This document shows, in pieces, positions 21,614 through 32,549 of a DNA stretch of 64,000 nt. The notes below the pieces were generated by a model. That model did not search any database. It saw nothing but the letters and a program-made list of their open reading frames with translations, and was not told the origin of the DNA. Position 1 is the stretch's first letter. Every line of letters begins with the position of its first letter. Location: NCBI GenBank assembly GCA_037903475.1, contig JBAJFG010000264.1, forward strand, positions 317,501-381,500, given 5' to 3'. The stretch comes from Ancylostoma caninum. Its lineage: Eukaryota > Nematoda > Chromadorea > Rhabditida > Ancylostomatidae. Made by a program: the position numbers and the translations under genes.

Positions 21614-24081
21614 CAGTGCGTATCATAGATATACGGGCACCACAAAAATTACGGTATCTGCTCTGCCACGCGTGCCCGCAAAACCTTATACCACTCCTTT
21701 TTTCTTCGAAAAATGGAAAAATGAAGTGAAGCCGTGAAAATTAACTGTGTAATCCCATTTCTCAATGCATCATAATTATACGGGCACCATGAAAATTACG
21801 GTATCCTACAGGTAGAAGGTACCCTCAGTGAAAAATGAATAAAAACATTCACTTACACGGGAATTCCTGTCTGAAATTTGGAATAAGTAGTGGCAATCGT
21901 TCTTCGATTAGACATACAATCCCACCAGGATCGGATCGTTCTGAGGCGGAACAGGAGCAGGTAAGGACAATTCACCATGAGGGCCTCCACAATCGCATGA
22001 GGGTGTCGATGGCCCGATCGCAAGTTTGCGGAGATTCGAGCACCATCGACACCCTCATGCAAGATTCTGACTCCTACAGGTAGAAGAGAAGACCTGGCAG
22101 GTCGAGGAAGCTCTCTAGCAGCTTGGGGAACGATAGATATCTTCGGACGCCGTGGTATCCATTAAGGGGGTTTGAGCCTATTATCAGCATAGATGACGAT
22201 TAAACGCAACGGCAACATTGCCCGTTTTCACCTTCGACCTGATCCTAGGCTCGCAGCCTTTTATTGGGTTGGGGAATAAGTTCGTTCGGTTTTTTTCAAC
22301 TTGTTTTTTCACGGTGATTTGAATCCTGCTTTACTTGCCGTCATAGTCCATTTTGTAGCCCCTGATTTGCCCTTTACAACCATTGCATCCTCATTTTTCA
22401 ATTCTCGTTCTTCCTTGTTTTCTACAACATGGATTGTGACCACCCAAGTCAACGAAGTTGAACCTCCCAACCGACTATAGTTCGTCTTCAATCGTAGATC
22501 GAATGTGGCTCAATTGGCTAGCGATATCAACGACGCTTAGAGAGGAACCTTTACTCCTGAAAAGACAGCATAGAAGTGGTAAATCCACTTTATACAGGGC
22601 AAATTTGGCTTTGAATTTGCTTCTTGTTCTGGACGCTCAGTTTGTGGGATATAAAGGCGATTATCCGCTAAGGTTGCTTTGGATGTAAGGAATAATCACT
22701 ACTGTTGCTAACTTTGAACAATGTGTGAGTTTGGCTAACGCATTCCGTGCAAAATCCCAAAATGCTCGATAAGAGGTGATCGTCCACATTGGGTGTGCTC
22801 GACTTCTCTGTCGAAATTTCACCAAAATGACTAGAAAGAAACTCGACTGTAGGGGTCTTTCACTAGTAACTACTCTACAGGTTTAGTGCAGTCATACACA
22901 GCTTATTTTGTTCACATTCCTATTGATTTCACAAATTTTATCCCAAGAGTTGCGGTTGCGGGCTATAAATTGAGTCGTCTCAAACAAACAATTTTTCGTA
23001 GACATGGAGCTGACAAACTGCGCTGTCTCTGGCAGCATTAATAGAAGAGGACACGAGCTATGCAACCCATTTAGTGCGGTTTTCATTGTTCGTGGAAACT
23101 AGTGGTTTCTATGCTCATAAAAAACCGAACGAACTTATTCTCCAACCCAATACAAAGTTCCAGGGCAGCAGCATGCATGACAGAACACGAAGACAGACTG
23201 GTCAAAGGTATGCATAAATTTTCTGAGGCTCCCAAAGACTAAAAATCGGGGTCAAATGATGTTTTCCGATAGAAAAAAGTTTAGCTTGGATGGCTCAGAT
23301 AGAAATGCCTACTACTCAAGGGATCTTAGCAGTTCCGAAACAAAGGGTGCTTTGGAACTGGCACTGTTATGGTGTTAGGCGGCTCTTGTTAGGGAGAAGT
23401 GTTCGACTTCACCTTTGTTTTGACTCCAATGAACTCATCCGTCTACCTGGGGATGATCAGTGTTTGGCTTTTACCTTATCTTTGCCAGCACAGTGGAAAG
23501 CCATTGATTTTCAGGCAGAACAACGCAATCATCTACATCGGCCGTTTGGGGAAGGCATTGTTTCAGTACCACAACGTGACCGTTATAGTTTCTTTCATCT
23601 GCCATATCTCTTATTCTGACTGCAGGAACCAGGATCTTGCTGGAGAGTGCCAATGGTGCTAGAATCCCGACGAACTTGCACGGCGATCCTGCGGCTGTGG
23701 AGCCTTCACGGTGAATTGTCCCTACCTGCTCCTGTTCCGCCTCAGAACCACCCGACCCTGGTGGGATTGTAGGTCCAATTGAAGAACAATTGCCACCACT
23801 TATTCCAAATTTCAGACAGGAATTCCCGCGCGAGTGGATGTTTTATTCACTTTTTACTGGGGGTGCCCGTATAATTATGTATGATACACTGAGAAATGAG
23901 ATTAAACAATTTACAGAGCTACACTTTATTTTTCCATTTTTCAAAGCGAAATGGAGTGATACAGGGTTTTCGCGCACGCCGAATTCAATGGTAGCAGTGG
24001 ATTTTGTCAGAAATGTGTGGCAGAGCAGATATCGTAATTTTTGTGGTGCCCGTATCTATGATATATCTACGATACGCACTG
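21614..24081. mobile_element. Tc1-like non-autonomous element with long inverted ends
   Basis: The element starts CAGTGCGTATC after TA (21612-21613) and ends GATACGCACTG before TA (24082-24083). C. elegans Tc1 and Tc3 also begin with CAGTG next to TA. The inverted arms extend several hundred bases (gggcaccacaaaaattacggtatc on the left, gcccgtatctatg and gatatcgtaatttttgtgg on the right), and match again further in (gaggcggaacaggagcagg against cctgctcctgttccgcctc). The interior holds a mariner-like insertion and short frames without transposase motifs, so it depends on a transposase from elsewhere. Confidence 0.75.
22264..23150. mobile_element. Mariner-like element nested in the Tc1-like element
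   Basis: The ends TTGGGTTGGGGAATAAGTTC and gaacttattctccaacccaa are near-perfect inverted repeats of about 28 bp, each bordered by TA (22262-22263 and 23151-23152). This is the usual layout of mariner-family elements. At 887 bp it is shorter than a typical 1.3-kb mariner, and no HDNARPH- or YSPDL-type transposase motif is visible in any frame, so it is an internally deleted or non-autonomous copy. Confidence 0.75.
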
Positions 24082-24083
24082 TA

Positions 24084-25225
24084 GTATGGCAAGCTACGTT
24101 TCAGTCGTACATTTAGTAGATACATATAAACGCGCTCCACTGTTGATACCGCATCTATCACTTGTTGGACCGCGGCTCAATACTGGACACCCAGTCAAAC
24201 CACGAGCTGTCGTGTCAATCTCGTGTGAATGCTTTTTTCTTTCTTTTTTCTTAGAGATATATTGAAGTAGTAGTATTGTAGTAGTAGTATTTCATCAGTT
24301 TCATGGTATGATAGCGCAACATTCTGTTCCAGAGGAGAAGCCGAGGATCTAATTTTTTGGTCGTTGACAATGTCTGACGTTTTTTTTTCAACAACGTCTG
24401 ACGTTAAGCCACTCAGGCATTCAAAGCCTAGAAAGCAAGTGAGTTGTAGAGATGCTGTTGGTGATGTTACATAGTTACAGATCTGGCCGTGTTGCCGAAT
24501 AATGAGTGTTAGTGCGAACAATGGTGTTTAAAAACAGCCCCGGAAGGAGCGGAAGGACATAGTTCGTCCCACAGTATCCTTTTCGCTTCAGGACCGCCAA
24601 CCTGTGACAGTTTAGGGTGTCAGCGGTGCAACTTTGCCTTGGAGCGCGACAGGCAGTGGGAAGCAGGATGTTTACTGCAGTATTTTTTTTTCGCTCGGGA
24701 TCGCCAACCTATGACAAACCCCGCATTTGTGGCGTCGAACCATGTCCTTCCGCTCTTTCCGTGGCTGTAAACAAAACGGGAGCACTGGCTACTAAGACGT
24801 ATGCAGGTGTGCACATCGAGGAGGGCTGCAAACGGGTGACGGTCAAGAGGTGCGCTCGAGAAATTCTCGCACCTCTCTCGCACATCGCTCGCACCTATAA
24901 TAGCGGGTGTCGTGTAAGAGCTGCCCATATCGGCATCAGCTGTTACCAGCTAATGTAGATGGTCCCCCGAACGGAGCTTTGCCGCCAGAAATGTCGCGCG
25001 CGGCAGAAGGCAGTTGAAGGTGAATAGTAGACGCAGACACCGCGGATTTAAAGCTGCTGAGAACTTTTGATGCTAGGATGTCAAAACCTTATTCACCCAT
25101 GCAACCATAAAGTCAACTGTTAGCAGTACATACGCTATATATATCATGACTTATAATAACAGGCTTAGTCTGTTTTCATGTCTGTCTGTACGTAAGTATG
25201 TATGTGTGTCAGACCGTTACGAAAT
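24084..25225. other. No gene recognised
   Basis: Sequence between the Tc1-like element and a Helitron fragment. A 113-residue frame (24617-24958, plus) has no recognisable domain. A short direct repeat occurs (cgccaacctgtgaca near 24596 and cgccaacctatgaca near 24701). I see no splice-site pattern strong enough to propose an exon. Confidence 0.4.
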
Positions 25226-25575
25226 TCTACAATTGGTCAGTGATCGTGATTGTGTGGTGATTGCAAGATCACATAAAAGGCTACGATCGGGTGTGGTATG
25301 GTTGAGTGGGGTAGGGATGAGATCGAGGCGAAGGTTGGACAGTGTGCAACGGGTCCGTCAATGGAGTCAATGCAGAAGGGCTGCGCCGGCGTCCAAAAGG
25401 TCCAACGCTGTGATAGGGCCTCACCGGCACTAAAAATCGGGGACGACGGGTCCAACGATGCGATAAGGGTGCGCCGGCGCCCAGAAGTGGGGAAGATGGG
25501 TCCACCACTGTGATAAGGGTGCGCCGGCCTCCAAAAGTGGGAGAGACAGGCCGACAGCTGTGATAAGGGTGATAT
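25226..25575 (+). repeat. Helitron-derived minisatellite remnant
   Basis: It opens with the same block that precedes the 59-bp array in the Helitron (ttggtcagtgatcgtgattg ... ATAAAAGGCTac). About four degenerate units follow, with ggtccaac(g/c)..tgtgataagg, gtgcgccggc and agtgggga motifs. The Helitron termini are not recognisable here, so this is a truncated relative on the plus strand. Confidence 0.7.
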
Positions 25576-26695
25576 TTTTTCAAAAAAATTGACTGGTTTG
25601 TGCCCGTTTTGAGGTGGAGTTTGCTATTACTATAGCACGAAGTTTGTAAGTAATAAGTTGTAAGTCTTGATCATAACGTCAAAAGAAACTCGGAGGGCAC
25701 GTCTATGACTAATTGATTTGTCTTGAGGTGTTGTCAGATGATCCCCCCAAGCCCTAGTTCTCCATTTGCAGGGATTTTTCCTCCTAGGGATGTGCTACAG
25801 GCAAAGTTGATCCTTTCCTGTAGTGCTAGGTCACTATCGTAGACACGACTCAATGACTGATATTCTGAATACTCGCTTTATTTTCTGGGCAATGTTCTAG
25901 GTTACGTAGAATATTGGGTCTCCATAATCTTCCCAATGCTTGATAAGGGAATATCAATTGGACAGTCCAGATCCCAGCTGAACAGACGAACAGACTTCCA
26001 AGCTTTTTTAAGCGAAAGAGACATTCTCTACCGTTTTTTAACGGTAGGGAGGAGCAAATCCCGTGTCAAGACTTGAGGTTCTAAGCACGGAGTAGTGGGT
26101 GAAGTCAGGCAAGGCCAATGATCATCTTAAAAATAAAGTTCGAAGGGGCACTTCAACGAACCCGCAAAAAATCAAAAAACACCTATGTCAGGTATTTCTG
26201 CCCATGTGATAAAGGTCCTCACAAAACTCACTGAATTAGATAAATTGTAAAGATGAAAAGTGCTTCGAACTTCAAGGGATCTATTTCTATTTGCTTTAAA
26301 ATTTCACTGCAATAGTTTATCTTTAAGTGATCTAGGCTGGAATCTTTCTGATACCACTGTGACTCAAAGGATCAAGTCAGTGATTGAGAGCTTAATTTTG
26401 GATTTCATACTCATTCACTTATGTTGAGATATCAGAAAACATTTGGCTCCAACAAATTTCTTTCGATATTGTCAAGCACTATAGTGCTGGATGGACCGTC
26501 GCTAGTGTACTACTGCAACGGCGGTCCATCGCGCGCGACAATATGTACGAGTTGTCTCTCTGGCTGTCTTCTTTAGCTATGAAAGGTTTAGAGGCAGACG
26601 GATACTGTAGTCATGGCTGCCTCTGCCTGTGGGAAGCTGCGGTCGAGGTGCGACATGACCCAGCTAACGACCGAGCGCACCTCTTGACTCGGACC
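25576..26695. other. No gene recognised; small palindrome
   Basis: About 1.1 kb without convincing frames. The only structure noted is a short perfect inverted repeat, ctaccgtt-tttt-aacggtag, near 26030-26050, and an imperfect palindrome around ggaccgtcgc ... gcggtcc near 26490-26525. Confidence 0.4.
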
Positions 26696-29600
26696 CCTGC
26701 AAACTAGCCACACTCCAGAATGGCTGCATGCAATTGCAGACTGTGCGCCTACCGTAATCCACGCCTAAATTAAATATTTTTGGGTTCCAAACTGCGCTAG
26801 GTGGGCTTTTGAGTACTTTTTTGTTTGCTTTCTGGCATATTTCGAGTGCTTTATGGAATTTTAGGTCCACATTTACATTTATTTACTCATTTGAGCAGGT
26901 TTTTGGAGAATTAGCCTTTGTTTTGCTCACAACTTGTAGTCTGAAGGAGCGTAGTTGAAATATGTTCACTGTAACAGTGTTCGCCAACAATGTGGAAATC
27001 CAACATCGATGTGCTACTCGGAGAACTCCCATTCGAAAGAAATTTGGTACAAAAATAGGTAGAAACACCTTTATCTCGATGAAGTTGAAGCTATCGCCTT
27101 CACTGAGCATGCTGAAGCCGTTGTAGACGATTAACAAGCAGAGAAGCTAACACGTGATGCACGTTTTAGACAATCAATTTCCTTTCCGGAAATAATTTCG
27201 GTATAAACTTCTTTCTGATGGTGTGTTCTTATGACTATGCTAATCATAGAAGAGGCTGATATACTTATATAGAAAGCGTGCAGTATTTTCTCGAAAGCAC
27301 AGGTGCGATAGGGGTGAGAACGCCCCTGCCAAAGTGAAGGGGGTTACCGGGCAAAAAGTGAAGGGTGTCGACCGGGGGGCCTTTCTGCTTCCTTTTAGTA
27401 AGAGTTGTGGTATTGGTAAGTGTCAATGCCCTATCCATTGATGTAATACCCAACATGTCTTCAAATGCCATGGAAACTGAGCAAATCTTGCAATATATTT
27501 CTGCGAACACACCATTCAACATTTTCATGAAACCGTACGATAGCGATGAGTCATCGCTATCATGCTGCGGATGCTCTAGGCTACTGCTTTCAAATGAGGA
27601 AACAGCCATTGATTACATGAATGAAGATAGTCCTCAGCACACCTTCATGATATGGTCCACTCATACATACACAAGTGCATAGCATTTCTTCTCTCCTACA
27701 TACAAAAATTTGACACTGAAATTACACCTGCTTTTGAGCTATTTTTGCTTATTACAGCTTTATTCGGAAATGAAACCTAGGAGTGAAGGGTACCTATGTT
27801 CTCCTCCTCCAATCCCCTAACTGATAAACCACATTTCGTTTCATGTGGTTGCGTTTCTTTTTCTGTGAAGGGGGGTGAGAATGTTTCTGAAGCCATTCTC
27901 ACCCCATGCGCGCGCCTCTCTTCCCTCATCGCACTATCTCGCCATTTGTCTAACAACGGGCACGAGAATGCCCCGTTGTTTCGGCTCACCCACCCTATTT
28001 TTGAACCAGAAAAGGGTTTCCCCCATACATTTGTATATGGGCGGAAAGCGCATCCTTTCTAGTATGTATGCATGTAAATACTTACCACTTTCTCGGAAAC
28101 ACAAGAAGAAATCCTTCGAAAAACACCTAATTTGTGGAGTTTTCGACCGTCCTGTTGGTACCACTTTTTTGCCTGCTCATCTTACACTAACTATCACAAC
28201 TCATACACGAAAATGAAGAGAAAAACTTTGCAAAGTGTGGAGGACTATCCTCTTTCCGATTAGTTCACGAACTTTTCCATAATGATCTTAGAAACATACA
28301 TGCTATGTTTTTCATACCCTTATGTGTTCAAAAATTTCTCCGCCAACATGCTATCTATCGCTTCCCACTTCTAACATATAAACTCTACTAGGTTTAAGCT
28401 TCAATTTACCCTTCACTCTTATCTAATTCTTTGTCCTTCACATACATACGTCATTTTCCCTGTCTGCGGCAATGGTCACATTGCGCGCTCCATCCAACAC
28501 TAACGTCATTTCGATTCCTGACTCCTTTATTCACATGGACAGCAATAGAATCGATCCTCTGTCATTGAATTTGTTCAGTTTCACTTCACTAAACTTTTGA
28601 TTTCTTCACTTCCTCGTTTTCTGTAACTGGTTTGGTGAAGGGGGTCTATTGGCCCCCTCCCAAAGTGAAAGGGGTCTGAGCCTTGGCTCGGACTATCGCA
28701 CCTATGCTCGAAAGTTAATACTCCCTCCTTTCCAGACGCCGGCGTTGTAGAGAATCCATTTGTTGGTGGCACCTATACACTGAACGTGCGTCCAGCCTCC
28801 ACATTTTCGCCTGCTGGAGGCTATGAAATGGTTCCAGTGTACACTGGATAATGGCTATGAATCCGTTTGCCACTTCAATACCCTTTCCCAACGAGCAAAG
28901 TGTCAATCGCCTTGCCAATTCCTCTAGCATGTTGACACAAAAAAGGTGACAGTACCTTTAATGAATCGTAATACTGACAATCGTAACTGCACCACAAAAA
29001 CTAAGGAAAATTATAACAGTATAAAGTTTCTCCGCACGATGCCTTGGTGCACATCGATGATGGACGAACACCTTTCATCACCTATCAGTTGGAAAAGTGT
29101 TAGGATGTCATAATTTACCTCGATATTCGGTAAGATTTTAAGGAATTCGTCAATCATAGTCAGTGAGAGGGCGGGAGAGTCATAATTATCGAGCAGTATG
29201 TGGGAAGTTAGGCAGCTCTCAACAAGATGCGAACGAGCTGCGAGACAAATTTCACTATTACTTTTCGTATAAATAGTCAGCCACCTTGGGCTGGGGTTTC
29301 ATTAAACGATGACCAGGCAAACCTGTGCGAGTTACCACAATTGGTTACCGCGAAGACTACACAACATTAGGAAGCTAATATTAGTTCAAGGGACGAAGAA
29401 GGGTTGATGGGAGTATGTGAGGGAATACCAACATACATAATGTGCATACATATAAAGTACGGTAGAGGTTATAAGAATAGTGGATGCGATCTTTGTTGGC
29501 CTCCAAAAGCATGGAAAGGATGATATCTCTATGATGAGCTCCCTTTTAAAACTCAACTGTGAACAGAACCAGTACTGATTACCCGTACATCTGCTCAATT

Positions 29601-29793
29601 GACAGATTAAATGTAACTATGGACCTAAAATTCCATGAAACACTCGAAATATGCCAGAGCAGACAAAGAAGTACTCAAAAGCCCATCTAGCGCTGTTTGG
29701 AACCCCAAAAATATTTGATTTGGCGTGGATTACGGTAGGCGCACAGTCTGCAATTGCACGCAGCCATTCTGGAGTTTGGCTAGTTTGCAGGCC
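26696..29793. mobile_element. 3.1-kb element with ~190-bp inverted ends
   Basis: The left arm (26696-26885) begins CCTGCAAACTAGCCACACTC and is the reverse complement of the right arm (about 29605-29793), which ends ggagtttggctagtttgcagg. Identity of the arms is high over gccattctggagt, cctaccgtaatccacgcc and agtacttttttgt. No clear target duplication was found, so the exact ends are uncertain. The interior has short frames (27265-27609 minus, 27365-27682 plus) and a repeated motif (ccaaagtgaagggggt near 27332, ccaaagtgaaaggggtc near 28659). No transposase domain is recognisable. Confidence 0.6.
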
Positions 29794-29944
29794 TCCACAT
29801 CGAGCTGGGACAAGTTAGAACAAATTTCGAGAACCTCACATTTTTTGCCCAACTCTGCCCGGTTTTGAGGCAAAAAGCGAGCATTCGTGAAGTGACAACT
29901 TGCTCAGTGTTCTTTCCCTTGCTCTGCATAGTCTCAAACAGTGG

Positions 29945-30125
29945 ATTGCGTCCTTGTATAGGAAACTCCAAGCGTACGTAGACAAGAATCGAGACCGCGG
30001 CGCGGCGCTCTTGGGAAGAGACGCGTGCGCACACCATGCTGAGCTCCCATGATTCTGCCCAAGAGACCCGCGCCGCGGTCCTGACCCCTGTCTGCGTCCG
30101 TTTGGAGTTCTCTATACACGCATAC
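29945..30125. mobile_element. Small GC-rich palindromic element
   Basis: The left arm (tataggaaactccaag ... gaccgcggcgcgg ... ctcttggg) and the right arm (cccaagaga ... ccgcgccgcggtc ... ttggagttctctata) pair over about 80 bases with a short centre. It lies between the right arm of the 3.1-kb inverted element and a MITE, and may have displaced the left flank of that MITE. Confidence 0.6.
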
Positions 30126-30133
30126 CAAAAAGT

Positions 30134-30680
30134 AAAGACTATTTCTACATGTTTAATTCGGCTCCTTGGCAAATGCTAAGCCTGGCAGTGTTCATCGCTG
30201 GACCCATGTGCTCACGAACGCTGCGGTCTTTCGAACACTGTGTTGCAGAAGAGTTTGGAATAGGTTGTTGGTCAGTTGAACAACTTTCCGCCCCCCTATC
30301 AGTGCTCTATTATTCTGTCAGAGTTCTGCTCTTGTTTTTATCGCATTGTGGGCACTCCGACTTGGTGTCATCCGTTTATATTAGCTGATCTGATCGAGGA
30401 TTTTCAGCACATATTTTAGATCTTAGCAAGCTCAAATCCAGTCTGATACTTAGTCGGAATGCCTACAATGCGATAAAAACAAAAGCAGAACACTGATAGA
30501 ATGATAGAGCACTGATAAAGGACGGAAAGTTGTTCAACTGGACCAACAACTTATTCCAAACTCTTCCCTAACACAGTTTTCGAAAGACCGCAGCGTTCGT
30601 GAGTAGATGGGTCCAGCAATGAACGCTGCCAGCCTTGGCATTTGCCAAGGAGCCGAATTAAATATGTAGAAATAGTCTCT
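30134..30680. mobile_element. Foldback MITE, MULE-like family, copy 1
   Basis: It is about 545 bp long with arms of about 200 bases: agactatttctacat, taattcggctccttggcaaa and tcgcattgtgggcactccgactt on the left, mirrored on the right. Copy 2 at 52278-52790 carries a perfect 9-bp target duplication. Here no duplication is visible; the left flank is the GC-rich palindrome and the right flank is coding DNA of an ankyrin-repeat exon. Confidence 0.75.
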
Positions 30681-30683
30681 TCT

Positions 30684-30881
30684 CGCATCAAAGTTGAAGA
30701 GGGTGGCGAAGCAGCGTGGGTTTCCGGCTCTTATCGTCAGCATGGCTGGCACATAGCCTTCGTTGTTAGGCTGGTTGATGAACACACGACAATTCTTGAA
30801 TTCCCATAGTAGCTGAACCATTTCCGTGGAAATACCACTTGTTATCAGTGCAAATCGTTCCACACAGAAGAGAATAGGAGT
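30684..30881 (-). pseudogene. Ankyrin-repeat exon, truncated by a MITE
   Basis: Minus strand. A strong acceptor (ctgtctcacag) at 30882-30883 opens a phase-0 exon beginning TPILFCVERF, the usual TPL-type start of an ankyrin repeat. Then come STEMVQLLWEF, NNEGYVPAMLTIRAGN and CFATLFNFDA, which fit a second repeat (N.EG.T.L..A...GN...). The exon runs directly into the MITE at 30680, so the downstream part is lost or displaced. Ankyrin repeats mediate protein-protein contacts. The arrangement recalls the N-terminal ankyrin region of group VI calcium-independent phospholipases A2, but no lipase motif is present, so that is only a possibility. Confidence 0.5.
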
Positions 30882-31011
30882 CTGTGAGACAGATCTCTTG
30901 AGACATAAATGGATGAAAAGTGGAAGACTCGGATACAGCGTACAGCATATAAATTAGGAAAAACAGGTCTCAGTATTATTTAATACAGAAAAGGTAGCGA
31001 AACAAGGAAAC

Positions 31012-31205
31012 GCATGCCTCTAACATTTGGACGCTAGCGAGAGAAGCGCAATGGATGGCATTGTTTCCACTTATACCTTTCACGAGCGGGTCAGCACCCA
31101 TAGTCAGCATTCCCCGCACCATGTTCAAGCGATGCATTTCAATTGCCAGGAGCAGAGGGTATTTCCTTTTCGGCTGGACCATCATCTTCATAAGGGTGAA
31201 TAAAT
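31012..31205 (-). pseudogene. Ankyrin-repeat exon, upstream of the truncated exon
   Basis: Minus strand. The visible peptide has YPLLLAIEMHRLNMVRGMLT followed by MGADPLVKGISGNNAIHCAS, a good match to the ankyrin pattern (PL..A....N..MV..LL..GADP......GN.A.H.A). A stop at 31207-31209 limits the exon on its 5' side; an acceptor after a pyrimidine-rich run (ttcttcgctctacattaag) is plausible. A donor tgc|gtttcc at 31011 and the acceptor at 30882 give a 130-base intron in phase 0 to the next exon. No further upstream exon was found before the MITE at 31305, so the gene may be a fragment. Confidence 0.45.
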
Positions 31206-31304
31206 CTTAATGTAGAGCGAAGAAAAAATCAACCTAAAATATAAAATGTGTACATCACCGCAAGCAGGGCTACTTGTTTGGTGGGCATACACATGGCTGT
31301 GCGC

Positions 31305-31563
31305 CAGTGGCGGACGCAGAAAGTGGGCGGGAGGGGGGGCGTGGGAAGAAAAGTGGGGTCTCCGCCGTTTTGGGGACCCAGACGGAAAATAAAATTAATA
31401 ATAATATTAATTATAATAATAAACAATAAATAAAAAATATATTAAAAATAATAATAAAAATAAACAATTAAAAATAAACTAACACAAGATTTTTATTTGT
31501 ATTGTAAAGTAATTTCGAAAATTTGGCGACCCATTCTCGCGCGCCCCCCTGCGTCCGCCACTG
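31305..31563. mobile_element. hAT-like MITE, copy 1
   Basis: The terminal inverted repeats are CAGTGGCGGACGCAG and CTGCGTCCGCCACTG, with a perfect 8-bp target duplication CTGTGCGC (31297-31304 and 31564-31571). The 259-bp body has an AT-rich core of AAT/ATA repeats and no gene. CAGTGGCG-type ends with 8-bp duplications are typical of the hAT superfamily. Two near-identical copies are at 36122 and 61439. Confidence 0.92.
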
Positions 31564-31598
31564 CTGTGCGCATATTTCATTACTTTATCTCTATGCAG

Positions 31599-31685
31599 AA
31601 ATTCCAGAATTGAATCCAAACTTTGATTTTATGAAAGTTTTAGAAAATATAAATGACCGTCTCGATGAACCAAACCTCTACAGAA
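31599..31685 (+). pseudogene. Isolated exon with a paralogue at 61961-62041
   Basis: An acceptor (ttatctctatgcag) and a donor (gaa|gtaaaa) frame an 87-base exon encoding IPELNPNFDFMKVLENINDR and then LDEPNLYR. A homologous exon on the minus strand at 61961-62041 encodes DFMKGLENINERFDEPNLYK with the same entry phase and the same donor. Conservation at protein level with scattered base changes suggests a real coding exon of an unrecognised host gene family. The hAT MITE sits 28 bases before its acceptor, inside the intron. No neighbouring exon was found, so it may be a gene fragment. Confidence 0.4.
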
Positions 31686-32549
31686 GTAAAAAAAAAACAG
31701 CAGCTCAGTCAAAGAGGTACTCTATTCTTCATTCGCTGGTCCTTCTCCATCCCTCATTCAAGCAGCAGATGCTCTTTTTGGTACGCAGTGTGTCGGAATA
31801 GCGGCCCACGCAGATTTTGGCTTCCTTAATGTTTTGAAGCTTTTTCTCTTCCAAGAAATGTGTCGTCGATGGGAACAAAGAACATTCTAATTGTGTCGAG
31901 TCTGGGCTATATAGCGATCATATGCAAAACCTCATCCAATCCAAGAAATGAAAGCGACCGATGGATTGGTTGGCAACCTCAACTTCGGTTCAGTTATCCA
32001 TGTTTCAGGGAATTTTCAAAAACTCACTTTACTATGGATTTAGCGGAATAGCAAAGCATACTAGACTCTCTGCATTATGCATTATCCCGAAAGTCCGGAA
32101 TATATAAATTCAGTTTAAAATGCTAGCATTTTAGGTTTCTACCGATGTTAGCCTAATACAGGATGAATAACAATACGCGTTTTGCTTCCGAAAGAGCACT
32201 GCTTTGCACTGTTCTGTTCTACTAATGTGAGGTACGAAATGAAGAAAGGAGACTTCTCAACTTATCCAACAATAACTTTCACTTTTGTTTGCATTTATAT
32301 CTAATGTAACCTTTGTTTATCGTTGTTTGTTTATTGGTCTTCTCTAGAACCACTGCCGTGTCCAACCACTGCCGTGTCGACTTCAAGCAGCATGTAGGTC
32401 CTAGAACTTAAGGTTCCCCCGCTCTGAATCTGCCTAATGCTAAGCGCTTGAGCACTGTTCCGCAAAAACATTCGGAAACTACCTTCCCATCGTATCAGAC
32501 TTCAAGGCAGAACATGCTCTTTCAGAAGCAAAACGGGTGTTGTTACCAG

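Noticed and set aside
24617..24958. 113-residue plus-strand frame as a host gene
   Set aside because: No recognisable domain, an equally long frame on the other strand, and no convincing splice or start context.
30684..31205. Firm identification of the ankyrin exons as a phospholipase A2 gene
   Set aside because: Only ankyrin repeats are visible; no patatin-type GXSXG or GGGXR motif lies nearby.
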